A stretch of 64,000 bases of DNA from CAYZJD01 sp964483455 (GCA_964483455.1 CAZACK010000008.1:20031-84030), one strand, 5' to 3'. Counted from the first letter of the stretch, positions 34,769 through 44,428 are shown. The notes: generated by a model not told the origin, from the sequence alone. Made by a program: numbers and translations.

Positions 34769-36924
34769 TGATCCCGCCGCGCACCTTGCCGCTTCTTAGT
34801 CTTGCCTTGTGCCTTCTGCCGCCCGTCTGTTCGCAGTCTCTCGACCAACTCACACGCGCCCACCGCGACAAGCCGTCGACGTCCTCCCGCAGCGCCCTCT
34901 TGAAGTTCGCCGCGGCACACCCGAAGGATACCGGCGGCGCCCTCGCGCTGCTCTCCGTTGGCGTCACTGAAGTAGAGCAGCAGAACTGGGAGGAAGGGCT
35001 GCGGCTGCTGAAAGCGACTCGGTCGCGTCTTCCTCAGCTTTTCGACTATATGGCGTATTTCATCGCCGCTGCCCATTCCGGGCGGGAGGACTACGCCGAG
35101 GCGCTCCGCGAACTGGAGCCTCTCCACAACGGCAAGGCGTTCCCGCTGGCGGGCCGGGCCGCTCTGCTTGGTGCGCGCGCCCTGATCGAATCCGGCGCGC
35201 CCCAGGACGCCGTGACCTGGCTGAAACTGCAATACGGCCGTCTGCTACAACCCGACGGCGATCTTCTGCTTGCGCAGGCGCTGGAGGCAGCAGGCGACTA
35301 CGCGTCGGCGGCGGTATATTACCAGCTCATCTACTACAAGCTTCCAGGTTCCAGGCAAGCCGAGGAAGCTGGGTCAGCACTGGTTAGGCTCCGCGAGTCG
35401 CTGGGACCGGCCTTTCCGCCTCCCATGCCCAAGATAATGATGGAGCGAGCGGACAAGTGGCTGGATGCGCGCGAATGGTTGCGCGCGAGGCGTGAGTATC
35501 AGGATTTGCTGTCTCTGCTCGCCGGCCCCGAGCAGGAGCTCGCCCGCGTGCGGTTGGGCGCGGTGGATTTCCACAAGCGCGACGAGAAGAAGGCCCGAGC
35601 TTACCTTGAGAACCTGAGTGTGGCATCGCCGGAAGCCGACGCCGAGCGCCTGTATTACCTCGCCGCGTGCGGTCGCCGGCTCGACGACGACGGCTCGATG
35701 GCGGCGGCCGTGGATCGGCTCGGGCGGCTGTACCCGTCTTCGCCATGGCGCTTGCGGGCGCTCGTGGAAGCAGGCAATTACTACCTCCTCCGGAACGACG
35801 GCGACTCTTACGAACCCTTTTATCGCTCCTGCTTCGAGTCTTTCCCCTCCGATGCGTGGGCGCCTTACTGTCATTGGAAGGTGGCTTGGTTCGCCTACCT
35901 GAGCCGGAAGCCGGATGCGGCCGCCCTGCTCGAGGAACACCTCCGCCGTTTCCCGACCTCCAGCGACGCGCCGGGGGCTCTGTACTTTCTCGGGCGGCTC
36001 CGCGAGCAGGCCGGTGATCCTGGAGCGGCGCTGGCTTACTATGCGCGCATCGGCAGCGGCTTCCCCAACCACTACTACGCGCTGCTCGCTGCCGAACGCG
36101 CGGCCCGGAAGCCTCTCTCGGAGACAGTCGCCTCAACCGAAGTGACCAAGGCGCTGAACGGCCTCGTGTCGCCGAACCGGAGAATCCCCGAAGGCTTCCA
36201 GCCTTCGGCGGACACAAGACGGCGGATCGAGCGGGCGCGGCTGCTTTTCTCGGCCGGGCTGTCGGGGTGGGCCGAGACGGAACTGAGGTTCGAAGCCAGA
36301 GACGATCCTCAGGCCCATGTGCTCGCCATGGAACTGGCGGAAGCAGCCGCCCGCCGCGGCGCCCACGACCAGGCTATCCGGCACATCAAAGCTGTCTTTC
36401 CGGAGTACCTGTCCATCCCGCTGGAAGCCCTTCCCGAACGCTTCTGGAGGCTCGCTTTCCCGTGGCCGTACCGCAAGGAAATCGAGAAGCATGCGAAAGC
36501 CAACAGCGTCAACCCCTACTTGATGGCCGGCCTGATCCGGCAGGAGTCGGAGTTCGACCCGAGAGCCGTCTCTCGAGCAAACGCCCGCGGGCTCACCCAG
36601 ATAGTGCCGGCAACCGGGCGTCAGCTTACCCGTCGTCTGCGGCTCGGTCGTTTCCGTACCAGCAGGCTCTTTCGGCCGGATCTCAATATCCGCCTAGGAG
36701 CTTACTATTTCCGTGGGATGCTCGAGGATTTCGGAGGAAAGTTGGAGCCGGCCCTGGCTTCTTACAACGGGGGTAAGACGAGGGTCGAGAACTGGCTGAC
36801 CTGGGCCGAATACAACGAGCCCGCTGAGTTCATCGAGACGATCCCGCTATCGGAAACCCGGAACTACGTGAAAACGGTTCTCCGCCAGAGCGCGATTTAC
36901 CGCCGCCTTTACGCAAAGCAATGA
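34768..36924 (+). CDS. Soluble lytic murein transglycosylase (Slt70-like)
   Basis: A 718-residue periplasmic enzyme that cuts the MurNAc-GlcNAc bond in peptidoglycan with formation of 1,6-anhydro ends. Sec signal at residues 1-23 (LPLLSLALCLLPPVCSQ), a long superhelix of TPR-like repeats to about residue 560, then the lysozyme-like catalytic domain. The catalytic Glu is at residue 593 in LIRQESEFDPRAVS, followed by ARGLTQIVPATG and LASYNGGKTRVENW. The length and order match Slt70. It overlaps both neighbours (TGATG at the start, ATGA at the end), forming a compact operon with an aminotransferase. Confidence 0.9.
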   Translation: MIPPRTLPLLSLALCLLPPVCSQSLDQLTRAHRDKPSTSSRSALLKFAAAHPKDTGGALALLSVGVTEVEQQNWEEGLRLLKATRSRLPQLFDYMAYFIAAAHSGREDYAEALRELEPLHNGKAFPLAGRAALLGARALIESGAPQDAVTWLKLQYGRLLQPDGDLLLAQALEAAGDYASAAVYYQLIYYKLPGSRQAEEAGSALVRLRESLGPAFPPPMPKIMMERADKWLDAREWLRARREYQDLLSLLAGPEQELARVRLGAVDFHKRDEKKARAYLENLSVASPEADAERLYYLAACGRRLDDDGSMAAAVDRLGRLYPSSPWRLRALVEAGNYYLLRNDGDSYEPFYRSCFESFPSDAWAPYCHWKVAWFAYLSRKPDAAALLEEHLRRFPTSSDAPGALYFLGRLREQAGDPGAALAYYARIGSGFPNHYYALLAAERAARKPLSETVASTEVTKALNGLVSPNRRIPEGFQPSADTRRRIERARLLFSAGLSGWAETELRFEARDDPQAHVLAMELAEAAARRGAHDQAIRHIKAVFPEYLSIPLEALPERFWRLAFPWPYRKEIEKHAKANSVNPYLMAGLIRQESEFDPRAVSRANARGLTQIVPATGRQLTRRLRLGRFRTSRLFRPDLNIRLGAYYFRGMLEDFGGKLEPALASYNGGKTRVENWLTWAEYNEPAEFIETIPLSETRNYVKTVLRQSAIYRRLYAKQ

Positions 36925-38081
36925 GGACCCGCTTCCGCAGCCGTCGCACAGCCGACTTCACTGAATCGGTCATCCGGGAGATGACGCGGCTCGCCATCCG
37001 CCACGGCGCCGTCAACCTCGCCCAGGGAATGCCGGACTTCCCGGCCCCGGATGCAGTCAAGCAGGCTGCCCGCGAAGCGGTGGCCGCCGATGTCAATCAG
37101 TACGCGATTACCTGGGGCGCCCAGCCGTTCCGCGACGCCATCGCCCAAAAGTACCGTCGCCGGTACGCGCTGGAGATCGACCCCGAGCGCGAGATCACCG
37201 TCTGCTGCGGGGCAACCGAGTCCATGATCGCCTCGCTGCTCGCGGTCACCGACCCCGGCGACGAGGTCATCATCTTCGAGCCGTTCTACGAGAACTACGG
37301 CCCGGACGCCAAGCTCTCCGGCGCTTCCCCGCGGTTTGTGGCGCTGCGTCCGCCCGACTGGACGTTTGATCCCGACGAGCTGCGCCGCGCATTCACGCCG
37401 CGGACGAAAGCCATCATCCTCAACACGCCGAACAACCCAACGGGAAAGGTTTTCTACCGCCAGGAACTGGAGTACATCGCCAGTCTCTGCCAGGAGCACG
37501 ACGCGCTGGCCATTACCGACGAGATCTACGAGCACATCGTGTACGACGGAGCGGAGCACGTGCCGATCATGACGCTCGCCGGCATGCGCGACCGTTCCAT
37601 CCTGGTGAACAGCATGAGCAAGACCTACTCGGTGACCGGCTGGAGGGTGGGCTGGGTGCTGGCCGCGCCCGACCTGACCGACTCCATCCGCAAGGTGCAC
37701 GATTTCCTCACCGTCGGCGCGGCCGCCCCGCTCCAGCAGGCCGGTGTGACAGCGTTGTCTCTCCCCGACGCCTACTACGACGACCTCGCAAGGGGCTACA
37801 CGCTTCGCCGCGACACCATCCTCCGGCTGCTTGAGTCGGCCGGCTTCCGCTGTTTCCGCCCCCGAGGCGCCTATTACGTGATGACGGACATTTCCGGCTT
37901 CGGCTTTTCCGACGATTGCGCATTTGTCAGGCACATGATCGAAACCGCCGGGGTCGCCGCTGTTCCGGGGTCGAGCTTTTTCAGCAATTCCCGTGACGGA
38001 GCGCGGATAATCCGCTTTTGTTTTTGCAAGAAATATGAGACGCTGGAGGAGGCGGGGGTTCGGCTGAAACGACTGGTCTGA
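36921..38081 (+). CDS. PLP-dependent class I/II aminotransferase
   Basis: A 386-residue fold-type I aminotransferase. The Schiff-base Lys is residue 234 in NSMSKTYSVTGWRVGW; other landmarks are NLAQGMPDFP, ILNTPNNPTGKV and the substrate-carboxylate Arg in IIRFCFCKK. It resembles aspartate, methionine or kynurenine aminotransferases (for example MtnE-like or YbdL-like), and the exact amino acid cannot be chosen. Its ATG overlaps the stop of the transglycosylase, so it is translated from the same message. Cytoplasmic. Confidence 0.87.
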   Translation: MRTRFRSRRTADFTESVIREMTRLAIRHGAVNLAQGMPDFPAPDAVKQAAREAVAADVNQYAITWGAQPFRDAIAQKYRRRYALEIDPEREITVCCGATESMIASLLAVTDPGDEVIIFEPFYENYGPDAKLSGASPRFVALRPPDWTFDPDELRRAFTPRTKAIILNTPNNPTGKVFYRQELEYIASLCQEHDALAITDEIYEHIVYDGAEHVPIMTLAGMRDRSILVNSMSKTYSVTGWRVGWVLAAPDLTDSIRKVHDFLTVGAAAPLQQAGVTALSLPDAYYDDLARGYTLRRDTILRLLESAGFRCFRPRGAYYVMTDISGFGFSDDCAFVRHMIETAGVAAVPGSSFFSNSRDGARIIRFCFCKKYETLEEAGVRLKRLV

Positions 38082-38110
38082 CGCTCTTGCACACCCCGCT
38101 GGGAGGTCGC

Positions 38111-38497
38111 GTGCTGCCGAATTTCCTCTTCGAGGAAACGCTCGTCAGAGAAGATGGGACCGGTCCTGCCATCGACCTCGGCCCCGATCAGGGCAAGCTG
38201 CTGTTGCTCACCCTTGGCGTCACCCGCATCATCGAGCAGGAAAGCCTGGATGTTTCGATCTGGGCGTCGCCGGACGGAGCCAACTGGGGCGCCAAGCCCC
38301 TGGCCGCGTTTCCCCAGAAGTTCTATTGCGGAACTTACCAGATCCTGCTTGACTTGACGGACCGTGCCGACATTCGCTACTTGCGGATCCAGTGGAAAGT
38401 GAACCGCTGGGGACGGGGTCAACCGAAGCCGCTGTTTGCCTTCTACCTGTTCGCGCAGGAGATGTCCACGCAGATACTGGCGGCGAAGACCGCGTAG
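38111..38497 (+). CDS. Hypothetical protein with a discoidin-like beta fold
   Basis: About 128 residues from GTG 38111, which has GGAGG nearby; a TTG at 38087 is an alternative. The sequence is beta-rich (GKLLLLTLGVTRI, LDVSIWASPDGANWG, IRYLRIQWKVNRWGRG), which resembles small jelly-roll or F5/8-like domains, though I cannot name a family. It has no signal peptide. It begins 29 bases after the aminotransferase and ends the operon before the hairpin at 38610. Confidence 0.65.
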   Translation: MLPNFLFEETLVREDGTGPAIDLGPDQGKLLLLTLGVTRIIEQESLDVSIWASPDGANWGAKPLAAFPQKFYCGTYQILLDLTDRADIRYLRIQWKVNRWGRGQPKPLFAFYLFAQEMSTQILAAKTA

Positions 38498-38609
38498 GCG
38501 AAGGCTCGCCAGGCGAAGTCTCGCAGGGCGTGAATCGCTCCGGCGGTGGCTCTGCGATTGCCTTCGACGAGGTGGAGTTCCTGAGCGGAACTGGGCGGCG
38601 TAGAAAGGG

Positions 38610-38639
38610 AAAGGGGCCCGGCATGCGCCGGACCCCTTT
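38610..38639. terminator. Bidirectional hairpin terminator
   Basis: A 13-base stem (AAAGGGG, a C-A mismatch, CCGGC) closes on an ATGC loop. The stem has A/T ends on both strands, so each side presents a short T run after the hairpin. It lies between two converging genes, the usual place for a shared Rho-independent terminator. Confidence 0.7.
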
Positions 38640-38703
38640 GCCGCGTCAATCGGAATCGACCCAAGATCTGGTCTCTACTGGTCCCCTTCTCGACGGGGCA
38701 TCT

Positions 38704-41700
38704 TCAGTCTACCACCAGCGGCGATGTCCGCAGCAAGAGTTTCTCCGGTTTCGCCAGCAGCTCCTCGACATCTTGTTGCGGCAGCGGCTCACCCAAGAGA
38801 TACCCCTGGATCCTGTCGCAGCCGGCGGAGCGAAGCGCTGCGAGCTGTCGCTCGTTTTCCACCCCCTCGGCCACGACGGTGAGCTTCAGGCTGTGGGCAA
38901 CGGCGACGATCGCGTGCACGAGAATGAGCGTTGTGTCGTCAGTTTCCAGTTCCTTCAGGAACGACTGGTCGATCTTGAGCGTGTCAATGGGCAGCCGGCG
39001 CAGATAGCTGAGCGAGGAGTAGCCGGTGCCGAAGTCGTCGATGGCAATGCCAACGCCGAGAGCTCGCAGCCGCTCCATCTGCCTGGCCGACTCCTCGACG
39101 TCGCGCATGACCACGCTCTCCGTCAACTCCAGCTCCAGCAGCGACGGGTCGAGTCCGCTGTGGGCCAGCGCCTGGGAGACCGTTTCCACAAAGTCGGCGC
39201 GGGCGAATTGCATCGGAGAAACGTTGGCGGCGACCGTGACCGGGGCGAGGCCGCGGCGCTGCCAGGCCGCGTTCTGGCGGCAGGCCTCGGCGAGCACCCA
39301 GCCGCCCAAAGGCACGATCAGGCCGCTTTCTTCGGCGATGGGAATGAACTGGGAGGGCGGAACGACGCCGAGCTTCGGGTCCCTCCAGACGAGCAGCGCT
39401 TCCAGGCCGGCCAGCTTGCCGCTCAGCTCGGCCAGCGGCTGGTAGCACAGCTCCAGTTCTCCGTGGCGGATGGCGCGGCGCAGGGCGGTTTCGATCTCCA
39501 GCCGCTCCCGGGCCGCGGCGCCGAGTTCCGGCGTGAAAAACCGGCAGTTGTTCTTGCCGTGGTACTTGGCCCGATACATCGCGCTGTCGGCGTTACGCTG
39601 AAGAGTGACGGCGTCCCTGCCGTCGCGGGGATACACGCTGATCCCGACGCTCGCGGTCACGAACAACTCATAGGCGTCGACGTGGAACGGCGCTTTCAAG
39701 GAGTCCAGAAGTTTCTGTGCGACCCGCAAGGCGTCCTGTGGGTCCTTAAGCTCGCTGAGAACGAGGGTGAATTCGTCTCCGCCCATGCGTGCCAGGATGT
39801 CCTGGCTCCGGATGCAGCTCTCGAAGCGTTGGGAAACCTGGCGAAGCAGAGCGTCGCCGACCGAATGACCGAGCGTGTCGTTGATCTGCTTGAACCGATC
39901 CAGGTCAATAAAAAGAACGGCTGCAATCCATCCGTTCCGGCGGGCTTTGTCCAATTCCTGCCGGAGCCTCTCGGCCAGTTGCAGACGGTTCGGCAGGCCG
40001 GTGAGCGCGTCGTGCCGCGCCTGGTAGGCAAGCTGATTGTTGAGCTGGCGCTGCTCGATGCCGGCGGCGGCCAGCCGGCTGACCATTTCCAGGACCTCAC
40101 ATTCCGAGGCCAGCGGGCGCCGTGGCTCCCGATTGAAGACGGCGAAGGCGCCGAGCGCATTCCCCTCGCCGGAAAGGATGGGAACGGCCCAGCATGCGCG
40201 CAGACCGGCGGAGAGCAGCACTTTGCGGCTGTCTTGAAGAGACGGTATCGTCGTGAGGTCCTCCAGGATCGCCGGCTTACCGGAGCCGGCGGCGGCCGCC
40301 GGCCCTTCTTCGGAGCCGATCTCCGAGCCTTCGAGGGAGTCGACGACAGCTTGCGGCAAGGCGGGCGTCGCCGCAAAGTACAAGCGGCTGTTCCGCGCCA
40401 GCAGAACCGAGCACACCGAGCCGGGGCACTGTCGCTCCACCAGCCGGCCCAAACGCCCGAGCACGGTTTCCAGGGGCGCGTTGCCCGCCACCAGTTCCAG
40501 CACTTCGTTGCGGTCGCGCTCGAGAATTTCCGCCCGCTTCCGATCGGTGGTCTCGCGTAGCACCGCCACCCAGTAGGTGAAGGCGGCGTCTTCATCGAGG
40601 ATTGGGACGATGTTCAGGTCGACCCAGAATTCCGACCCGTCCTTGCGGTAACAAGTCAGTTCGGCGCGAGTCGGGACGCAGTTCCGAACGGCGTCGCCAA
40701 TCCTTTCCACTTGACGCGGGTCGGTCTGTGGACCGAGCAGGACCCGGGGCGTGAGCGCCAGCGCCCCTTGGCCGTCATGACCGCTGATGCGGCTGAACGC
40801 CTCGTTGACGTAGACGATTTTCGAGTCGAACGGATTGCCGGCCGTGGCCTCGGCGACCATCACAGCGTCGTTTGCATTCACGACCACGGACCTCAGCAGC
40901 CGGAGCTGCGCTTCGGCTTTCTTTCGTTCGGTGATGTCGCGGGCGATCCCCTGAACCGCGACCGGAATCCCCCGGCGGAACAGCATCCGGGTATTCACCT
41001 CGAGCGTCAGCTTGCGGCCGTCCTTGGCGATGATCTCCACCTCGTGGGTCGCCTGGGAGGTGCCCCCGATCTGTTCCTGGATCGCCTCGCGGATGACTTG
41101 CCTCGCTTCCGGCGAGGCCATGTCGTAGATCGACATGCCGAGCGCCTCCTCCCGCGTGTAGCCGGTGTGCTTCTGGGCGGCCTTGTTCACCGATGTGAAG
41201 CGGCCCTGGAGGTCGTGCGTATAGACGATGTCGTTGGCGTTGTCGAACAACTCCCGATAGCGCAGCTCACCCGAGATCCCCTCCTCGACAGCGGCGATCG
41301 TGCGAGCCATGGAATAGCGCAGATCCAGCTCGCTCATCGCCATGCCGGCCAGGTCGCGGAGCGCGGCCACCTGTTTGTCATCCAGCCGGCGCGGCGCGTG
41401 GTCCATGATCGAGAGCGTCCCGAGGCACAGGTCTTCCTTGGTTCGGAGCGGCACGCCGGCATAGAAGCGGATGCCGGATGCGACCAGGGGGTTCTGCCGG
41501 AAGCGAGGGTCCCGCCGGGCGTCGGGAACCAGCATGACGCGATCCGAAAGGATGGCATGGGCGCAAAAGGAATGTCTACGCGGAAGTTCGCGGACGTCCC
41601 ATCCGAAGGCGGCCTTGACAATCTGTTTGCTGGCGTCGACCACGCTGATGGCCGCGATGGGCACGGCGAACAGCCTCGCGACCACGCCTGTCAGGCGGGT

Positions 41701-41796
41701 GAAGACAGGGTTCGCGAGAATGTCGAAGGCCAGGTATTCCTTCAGCGTCTCGAGCCTTCGCTGTTCGTTGCCGGCCACGGGCCCCTGTTCGGCCAT
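38704..41796 (-). CDS. GAF/PAS sensor with GGDEF and EAL domains (cyclic-di-GMP turnover)
   Basis: A 1030-residue cytoplasmic protein. Domains in order: GAF (about 20-165, with CAHAILSDRVMLVPDARRD), PAS (175-300), PAS/PAC (300-425), GAF (430-590), GGDEF (about 600-760) and EAL (about 775-1020). GGDEF is intact near residue 670 (RMGGDEFTLVL). The EAL signature is near 799 (LEALLVWRD), and DDFGTGYSSLSYLRRLPID is at about 917, so both synthesis and breakdown of cyclic-di-GMP are possible. There is no membrane segment. The start ATG and its relation to neighbours are clear, with 20 bases separating it from the upstream dehydrogenase gene. Ligands are unknown. Confidence 0.92.
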   Translation of the reverse strand: MAEQGPVAGNEQRRLETLKEYLAFDILANPVFTRLTGVVARLFAVPIAAISVVDASKQIVKAAFGWDVRELPRRHSFCAHAILSDRVMLVPDARRDPRFRQNPLVASGIRFYAGVPLRTKEDLCLGTLSIMDHAPRRLDDKQVAALRDLAGMAMSELDLRYSMARTIAAVEEGISGELRYRELFDNANDIVYTHDLQGRFTSVNKAAQKHTGYTREEALGMSIYDMASPEARQVIREAIQEQIGGTSQATHEVEIIAKDGRKLTLEVNTRMLFRRGIPVAVQGIARDITERKKAEAQLRLLRSVVVNANDAVMVAEATAGNPFDSKIVYVNEAFSRISGHDGQGALALTPRVLLGPQTDPRQVERIGDAVRNCVPTRAELTCYRKDGSEFWVDLNIVPILDEDAAFTYWVAVLRETTDRKRAEILERDRNEVLELVAGNAPLETVLGRLGRLVERQCPGSVCSVLLARNSRLYFAATPALPQAVVDSLEGSEIGSEEGPAAAAGSGKPAILEDLTTIPSLQDSRKVLLSAGLRACWAVPILSGEGNALGAFAVFNREPRRPLASECEVLEMVSRLAAAGIEQRQLNNQLAYQARHDALTGLPNRLQLAERLRQELDKARRNGWIAAVLFIDLDRFKQINDTLGHSVGDALLRQVSQRFESCIRSQDILARMGGDEFTLVLSELKDPQDALRVAQKLLDSLKAPFHVDAYELFVTASVGISVYPRDGRDAVTLQRNADSAMYRAKYHGKNNCRFFTPELGAAARERLEIETALRRAIRHGELELCYQPLAELSGKLAGLEALLVWRDPKLGVVPPSQFIPIAEESGLIVPLGGWVLAEACRQNAAWQRRGLAPVTVAANVSPMQFARADFVETVSQALAHSGLDPSLLELELTESVVMRDVEESARQMERLRALGVGIAIDDFGTGYSSLSYLRRLPIDTLKIDQSFLKELETDDTTLILVHAIVAVAHSLKLTVVAEGVENERQLAALRSAGCDRIQGYLLGEPLPQQDVEELLAKPEKLLLRTSPLVVD

Positions 41797-41817
41797 CCCA
41801 ACGCCTCGCGGCCTCGC

Positions 41818-43401
41818 CTATCCCAGCTTTTCCGCGATGGACTTCGCCTGGAGGAACTGCATCAGGTAATCCGGGCCGCCTGCCTTGGAATCGGTGCCGG
41901 ACATGTTGAATCCTCCGAACGGATGAGCGCCGACCATCGCGCCGGTGCACTTGCGGTTGAAGTAGAGGTTGCCGACGAAGAAGTGATCCCGCGCCTTGCG
42001 GAGGTTCTCGGGGTTCTTCGAGAACACGGCGCCGGTCAGCCCGTACTCGGAATCGTTGGCGAGCTCGAGGGCGTGATCGAAGTCCCGGGCCGGCGTCACC
42101 GCCAGCACCGGCCCGAAAATCTCCTCCTGGAAGATGCGAGCCTTGGGCTCCACGTCGGCGATAACAACCGGCCGGAGGAAGTACCCTTCTCCCTCGACCG
42201 GTCCGCAGCCGGTGACCAGCCGGCCTTCCTTCTTGCCGATGTCGATGTAGTTTAGGATAGTCCGACGAGCGGTTTCGTTGATCACCGGTCCGAGGTAATT
42301 TTCCGGAACGTCGGCGGGACCCACCCGGATGGCCTCGACTTTGGCTTTCAGGCGATCGAGGAACTCGTCGTAGACCTCCCGGTCAACGATGGCGCGGGAG
42401 CAGGCGGAGCATTTTTGTCCCTGGTAACCGTAGGCGGAAACCAGCACGCCGTCCACTGCCTTCTCCAGGTCGGCCTCGGAATCGACGATGATGGCGTCCT
42501 TGCCGCCCATCTCGGCGATGACCCGCTTGATCCAGATCTGGCCGGGCTGCGTCCTGGCGGCCAGCTCGTTGATGCGCAGGCCGACTTCGCGAGAGCCGGT
42601 GAAGCAGACGAAGCGGGTCTTCGGGTGCTGGACGAGCGTGTCGCCGACGCTCGAGCCGCTCCCTGTCAGCAGCGAGAAGCTGCGATCGGGGAAGCCGGCC
42701 TCGAGGAGCACTTCGGCGAACTTGGCGGCGATCGTGGGCGTGTCGCTGGAAGGCTTGACGACGACAGTGTTGCCGGTGACCAGGGCGGCTGTGGTCATCC
42801 CTGCCAGGATCGCCAGGGGGAAATTCCAGGGCGCCACGATGACGCCGGCGCCGAGCGGCAAATAGATCAGTTCATCCCGCTCGCCGGGCATGTGCAGCAT
42901 CGGCTTGGCGCCGCTGAGGCGGAGCATCTCCCGCGCATAGTATTCGCAGAAGTCGATCGCCTCGGCCACGTCGGCTTCGGCCTCGGGCCAGGTCTTGCCG
43001 GCTTCGTGCACCAGCCAGGCGTCGAACTCCATCTTCCGCCCGCGGATGATGGCCGCGGCGCGCAACAGCAGCCGCGAACGGTCTTCGGCGCTGGTCCGGC
43101 TCCATTCCGGGAAGTAGGAGAACGCCGATTCCACCGCCATGCCGGCCAGCGCCGGCGTCGCCTTCTGATGGACGCCGACGATTTCCGAAGGATGCGATGG
43201 GTTGCGGGAAATGAGCTTCTCTTCGGTCTTAAGGCGGGCGCCTCCCAGCCACAGCTCGTACTCCCTTCCGAACTGCGAGCGGACGTTGTCCAGAGCCTGC
43301 ACCATCGCTTTGCGATTGGCCATGCCGGAGAAATCGGCGTACGGCTCATTGCGGAATGGGGGGACGGCTTCCATCGTGGCTGATGTTTCTGTGGCTGACA
43401 T
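41818..43401 (-). CDS. pruA: Delta-1-pyrroline-5-carboxylate (glutamate semialdehyde) dehydrogenase
   Basis: A 527-residue NAD-dependent aldehyde dehydrogenase, the second step of proline breakdown, turning glutamate semialdehyde to glutamate. Landmarks are APWNFPLAILAG, FTGSREVG, the Glu in IAEMGGKDAI and the catalytic Cys at residue 331 in YGYQGQKCSACSR, plus the C-terminal VGAHPFGGFNMSGTDSKAGG typical of the stand-alone P5C dehydrogenase (RocA/PruA-like) group. ATG 43401 was chosen; an upstream TTG is in frame. No proline dehydrogenase lies beside it, so the partner must be elsewhere. Confidence 0.9.
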   Translation of the reverse strand: MSATETSATMEAVPPFRNEPYADFSGMANRKAMVQALDNVRSQFGREYELWLGGARLKTEEKLISRNPSHPSEIVGVHQKATPALAGMAVESAFSYFPEWSRTSAEDRSRLLLRAAAIIRGRKMEFDAWLVHEAGKTWPEAEADVAEAIDFCEYYAREMLRLSGAKPMLHMPGERDELIYLPLGAGVIVAPWNFPLAILAGMTTAALVTGNTVVVKPSSDTPTIAAKFAEVLLEAGFPDRSFSLLTGSGSSVGDTLVQHPKTRFVCFTGSREVGLRINELAARTQPGQIWIKRVIAEMGGKDAIIVDSEADLEKAVDGVLVSAYGYQGQKCSACSRAIVDREVYDEFLDRLKAKVEAIRVGPADVPENYLGPVINETARRTILNYIDIGKKEGRLVTGCGPVEGEGYFLRPVVIADVEPKARIFQEEIFGPVLAVTPARDFDHALELANDSEYGLTGAVFSKNPENLRKARDHFFVGNLYFNRKCTGAMVGAHPFGGFNMSGTDSKAGGPDYLMQFLQAKSIAEKLG

Positions 43402-43435
43402 TGCCAAGACACTCCGGCACGCGACTCAGGTGCGC

Positions 43436-43702
43436 CTACCCTTTGACAAGCTTGCGGCCGCGATCGAACATCTCCCCTGCCTCTTCGGCGAGCTTACGGC
43501 CCTTTTCATAGTATTCGCGGCCCCTGTCGAGAATCTCCCGGCCGGCGTCGGCCAACGCCTCGCGTCCCTCGCCGGTCTTGCGCGACAGAAATTCCCGCGT
43601 CTCCTTGCCGGAGGCGGGAGCGAACAGGAGGGCTATCGCGGCGCCGATAGCCGCGCCCGCCAGGAACCAGACCACTCCGCTGCCGTTGTCTTCCGAGGAC
43701 AT
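43436..43702 (-). CDS. YtxH-like small membrane/stress protein
   Basis: An 88-residue protein with one N-terminal membrane helix (VVWFLAGAAIGAAIALLFAP), then an amphipathic tail rich in Gly, Arg, Lys and Glu (repeated GREYYEKGRKLAEE, MFDRGRKL) likely to be helical. This is the YtxH/GvpP-like pattern, a family linked to general stress. ATG 43702 follows GGAG at ten bases. It is divergent from the DUF2007 gene and lies 34 bases upstream of pruA. Confidence 0.75.
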   Translation of the reverse strand: MSSEDNGSGVVWFLAGAAIGAAIALLFAPASGKETREFLSRKTGEGREALADAGREILDRGREYYEKGRKLAEEAGEMFDRGRKLVKG

Positions 43703-43758
43703 GAGGATAACTCTCCTTTCTCTCAACCATTCTAACGGGAGTGCGGTATGCTCGGGGC

Positions 43759-44247
43759 ATGGATGAAAGCACCGAGCTTGCGACCGTGTTTCGCTGCCTG
43801 GATTCAGACGAAGCCGATGACGTTCTGGCTTTGTTGCGCGATGCCGGAATCGCCGCTGACCGGTTCGACGACAGCCAACCGGGAGTTCCGTCAGGCTCTT
43901 TTGAGGTCCGGGTTCCGGAATCCGTTGCGGAAGCCGCCTCGGCGCTTCTGAGCACGGGGCCGGAGCAGCCCTCGGAGACGGGTGACGCGTCCGAGGCCTT
44001 GGATCTGACGACCGTCTTCCGCTCCGATGCCCATGATGCCGAGATGGAGGCGCTGGCGGTTCGGGTGCTTCTGGAATCCAGCGGGATTCCGGCGGTCCTC
44101 GTGGGCGCTCCCCAATACCCGGTCCTGCCCGTCGAGATTCGTGTTCCCAGGCTTCATGCTGTGGACGCCGAACGGATCATCGAAGAATCCCGCCGCGCCG
44201 GACCGGCCGCCGCGGAAGAGGGCGAGCGGGAGACCGAAGCGCCGTAG
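43759..44247 (+). CDS. Tandem DUF2007-like signal-transducing protein
   Basis: A 162-residue soluble acidic protein with two repeats. Each half begins with TELATVFRCLDSDEADDVLAL or DLTTVFRSDAHDAEMEALAV and ends in a beta-alpha unit with PSGSFEVRVPES or VLPVEIRVPRLHAVDAERI. This fits a putative signal-transducing (DUF2007) domain duplicated, the second copy carrying the typical YPVLPVEIRVP. It is thought to bind partners; no function is proven. Confidence 0.7.
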   Translation: MDESTELATVFRCLDSDEADDVLALLRDAGIAADRFDDSQPGVPSGSFEVRVPESVAEAASALLSTGPEQPSETGDASEALDLTTVFRSDAHDAEMEALAVRVLLESSGIPAVLVGAPQYPVLPVEIRVPRLHAVDAERIIEESRRAGPAAAEEGERETEAP

Positions 44248-44314
44248 CACCTGGGCAATTCCTAGCTCCTCGCTACCCGGCAGGCTCTTGAAGACTCCAA
44301 CGGTTGGCTTGAGG

Positions 44315-44410
44315 CAGGCGGAATCGCCTGTCCCCCACGAAGGTTCAATCGCTTGCGGACCATGGCGGGGCAGGCCCTCAGCCCGCCTGGGCCTTCTTCC
44401 TGAACCTTCG
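44315..44410. repeat. Nested stem-loops between converging genes
   Basis: CAGGCGGAATCGCCTG is a perfect hairpin at 44315-44330. Beyond it CGAAGGTTCA at 44338 pairs with TGAACCTTCG at 44401, enclosing a second GC-rich hairpin with a CTCAG-type loop. The block lies between the DUF2007 gene and rsmB, whose 3' ends converge here. Confidence 0.65.
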
Positions 44411-44428
44411 ACAGAGTTCTAACGTTCA

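Noticed and set aside
38392..40560. 722-residue frame opposite the GGDEF-EAL gene
   Set aside because: Antisense to intact GGDEF and EAL signatures; no recognisable domain of its own.
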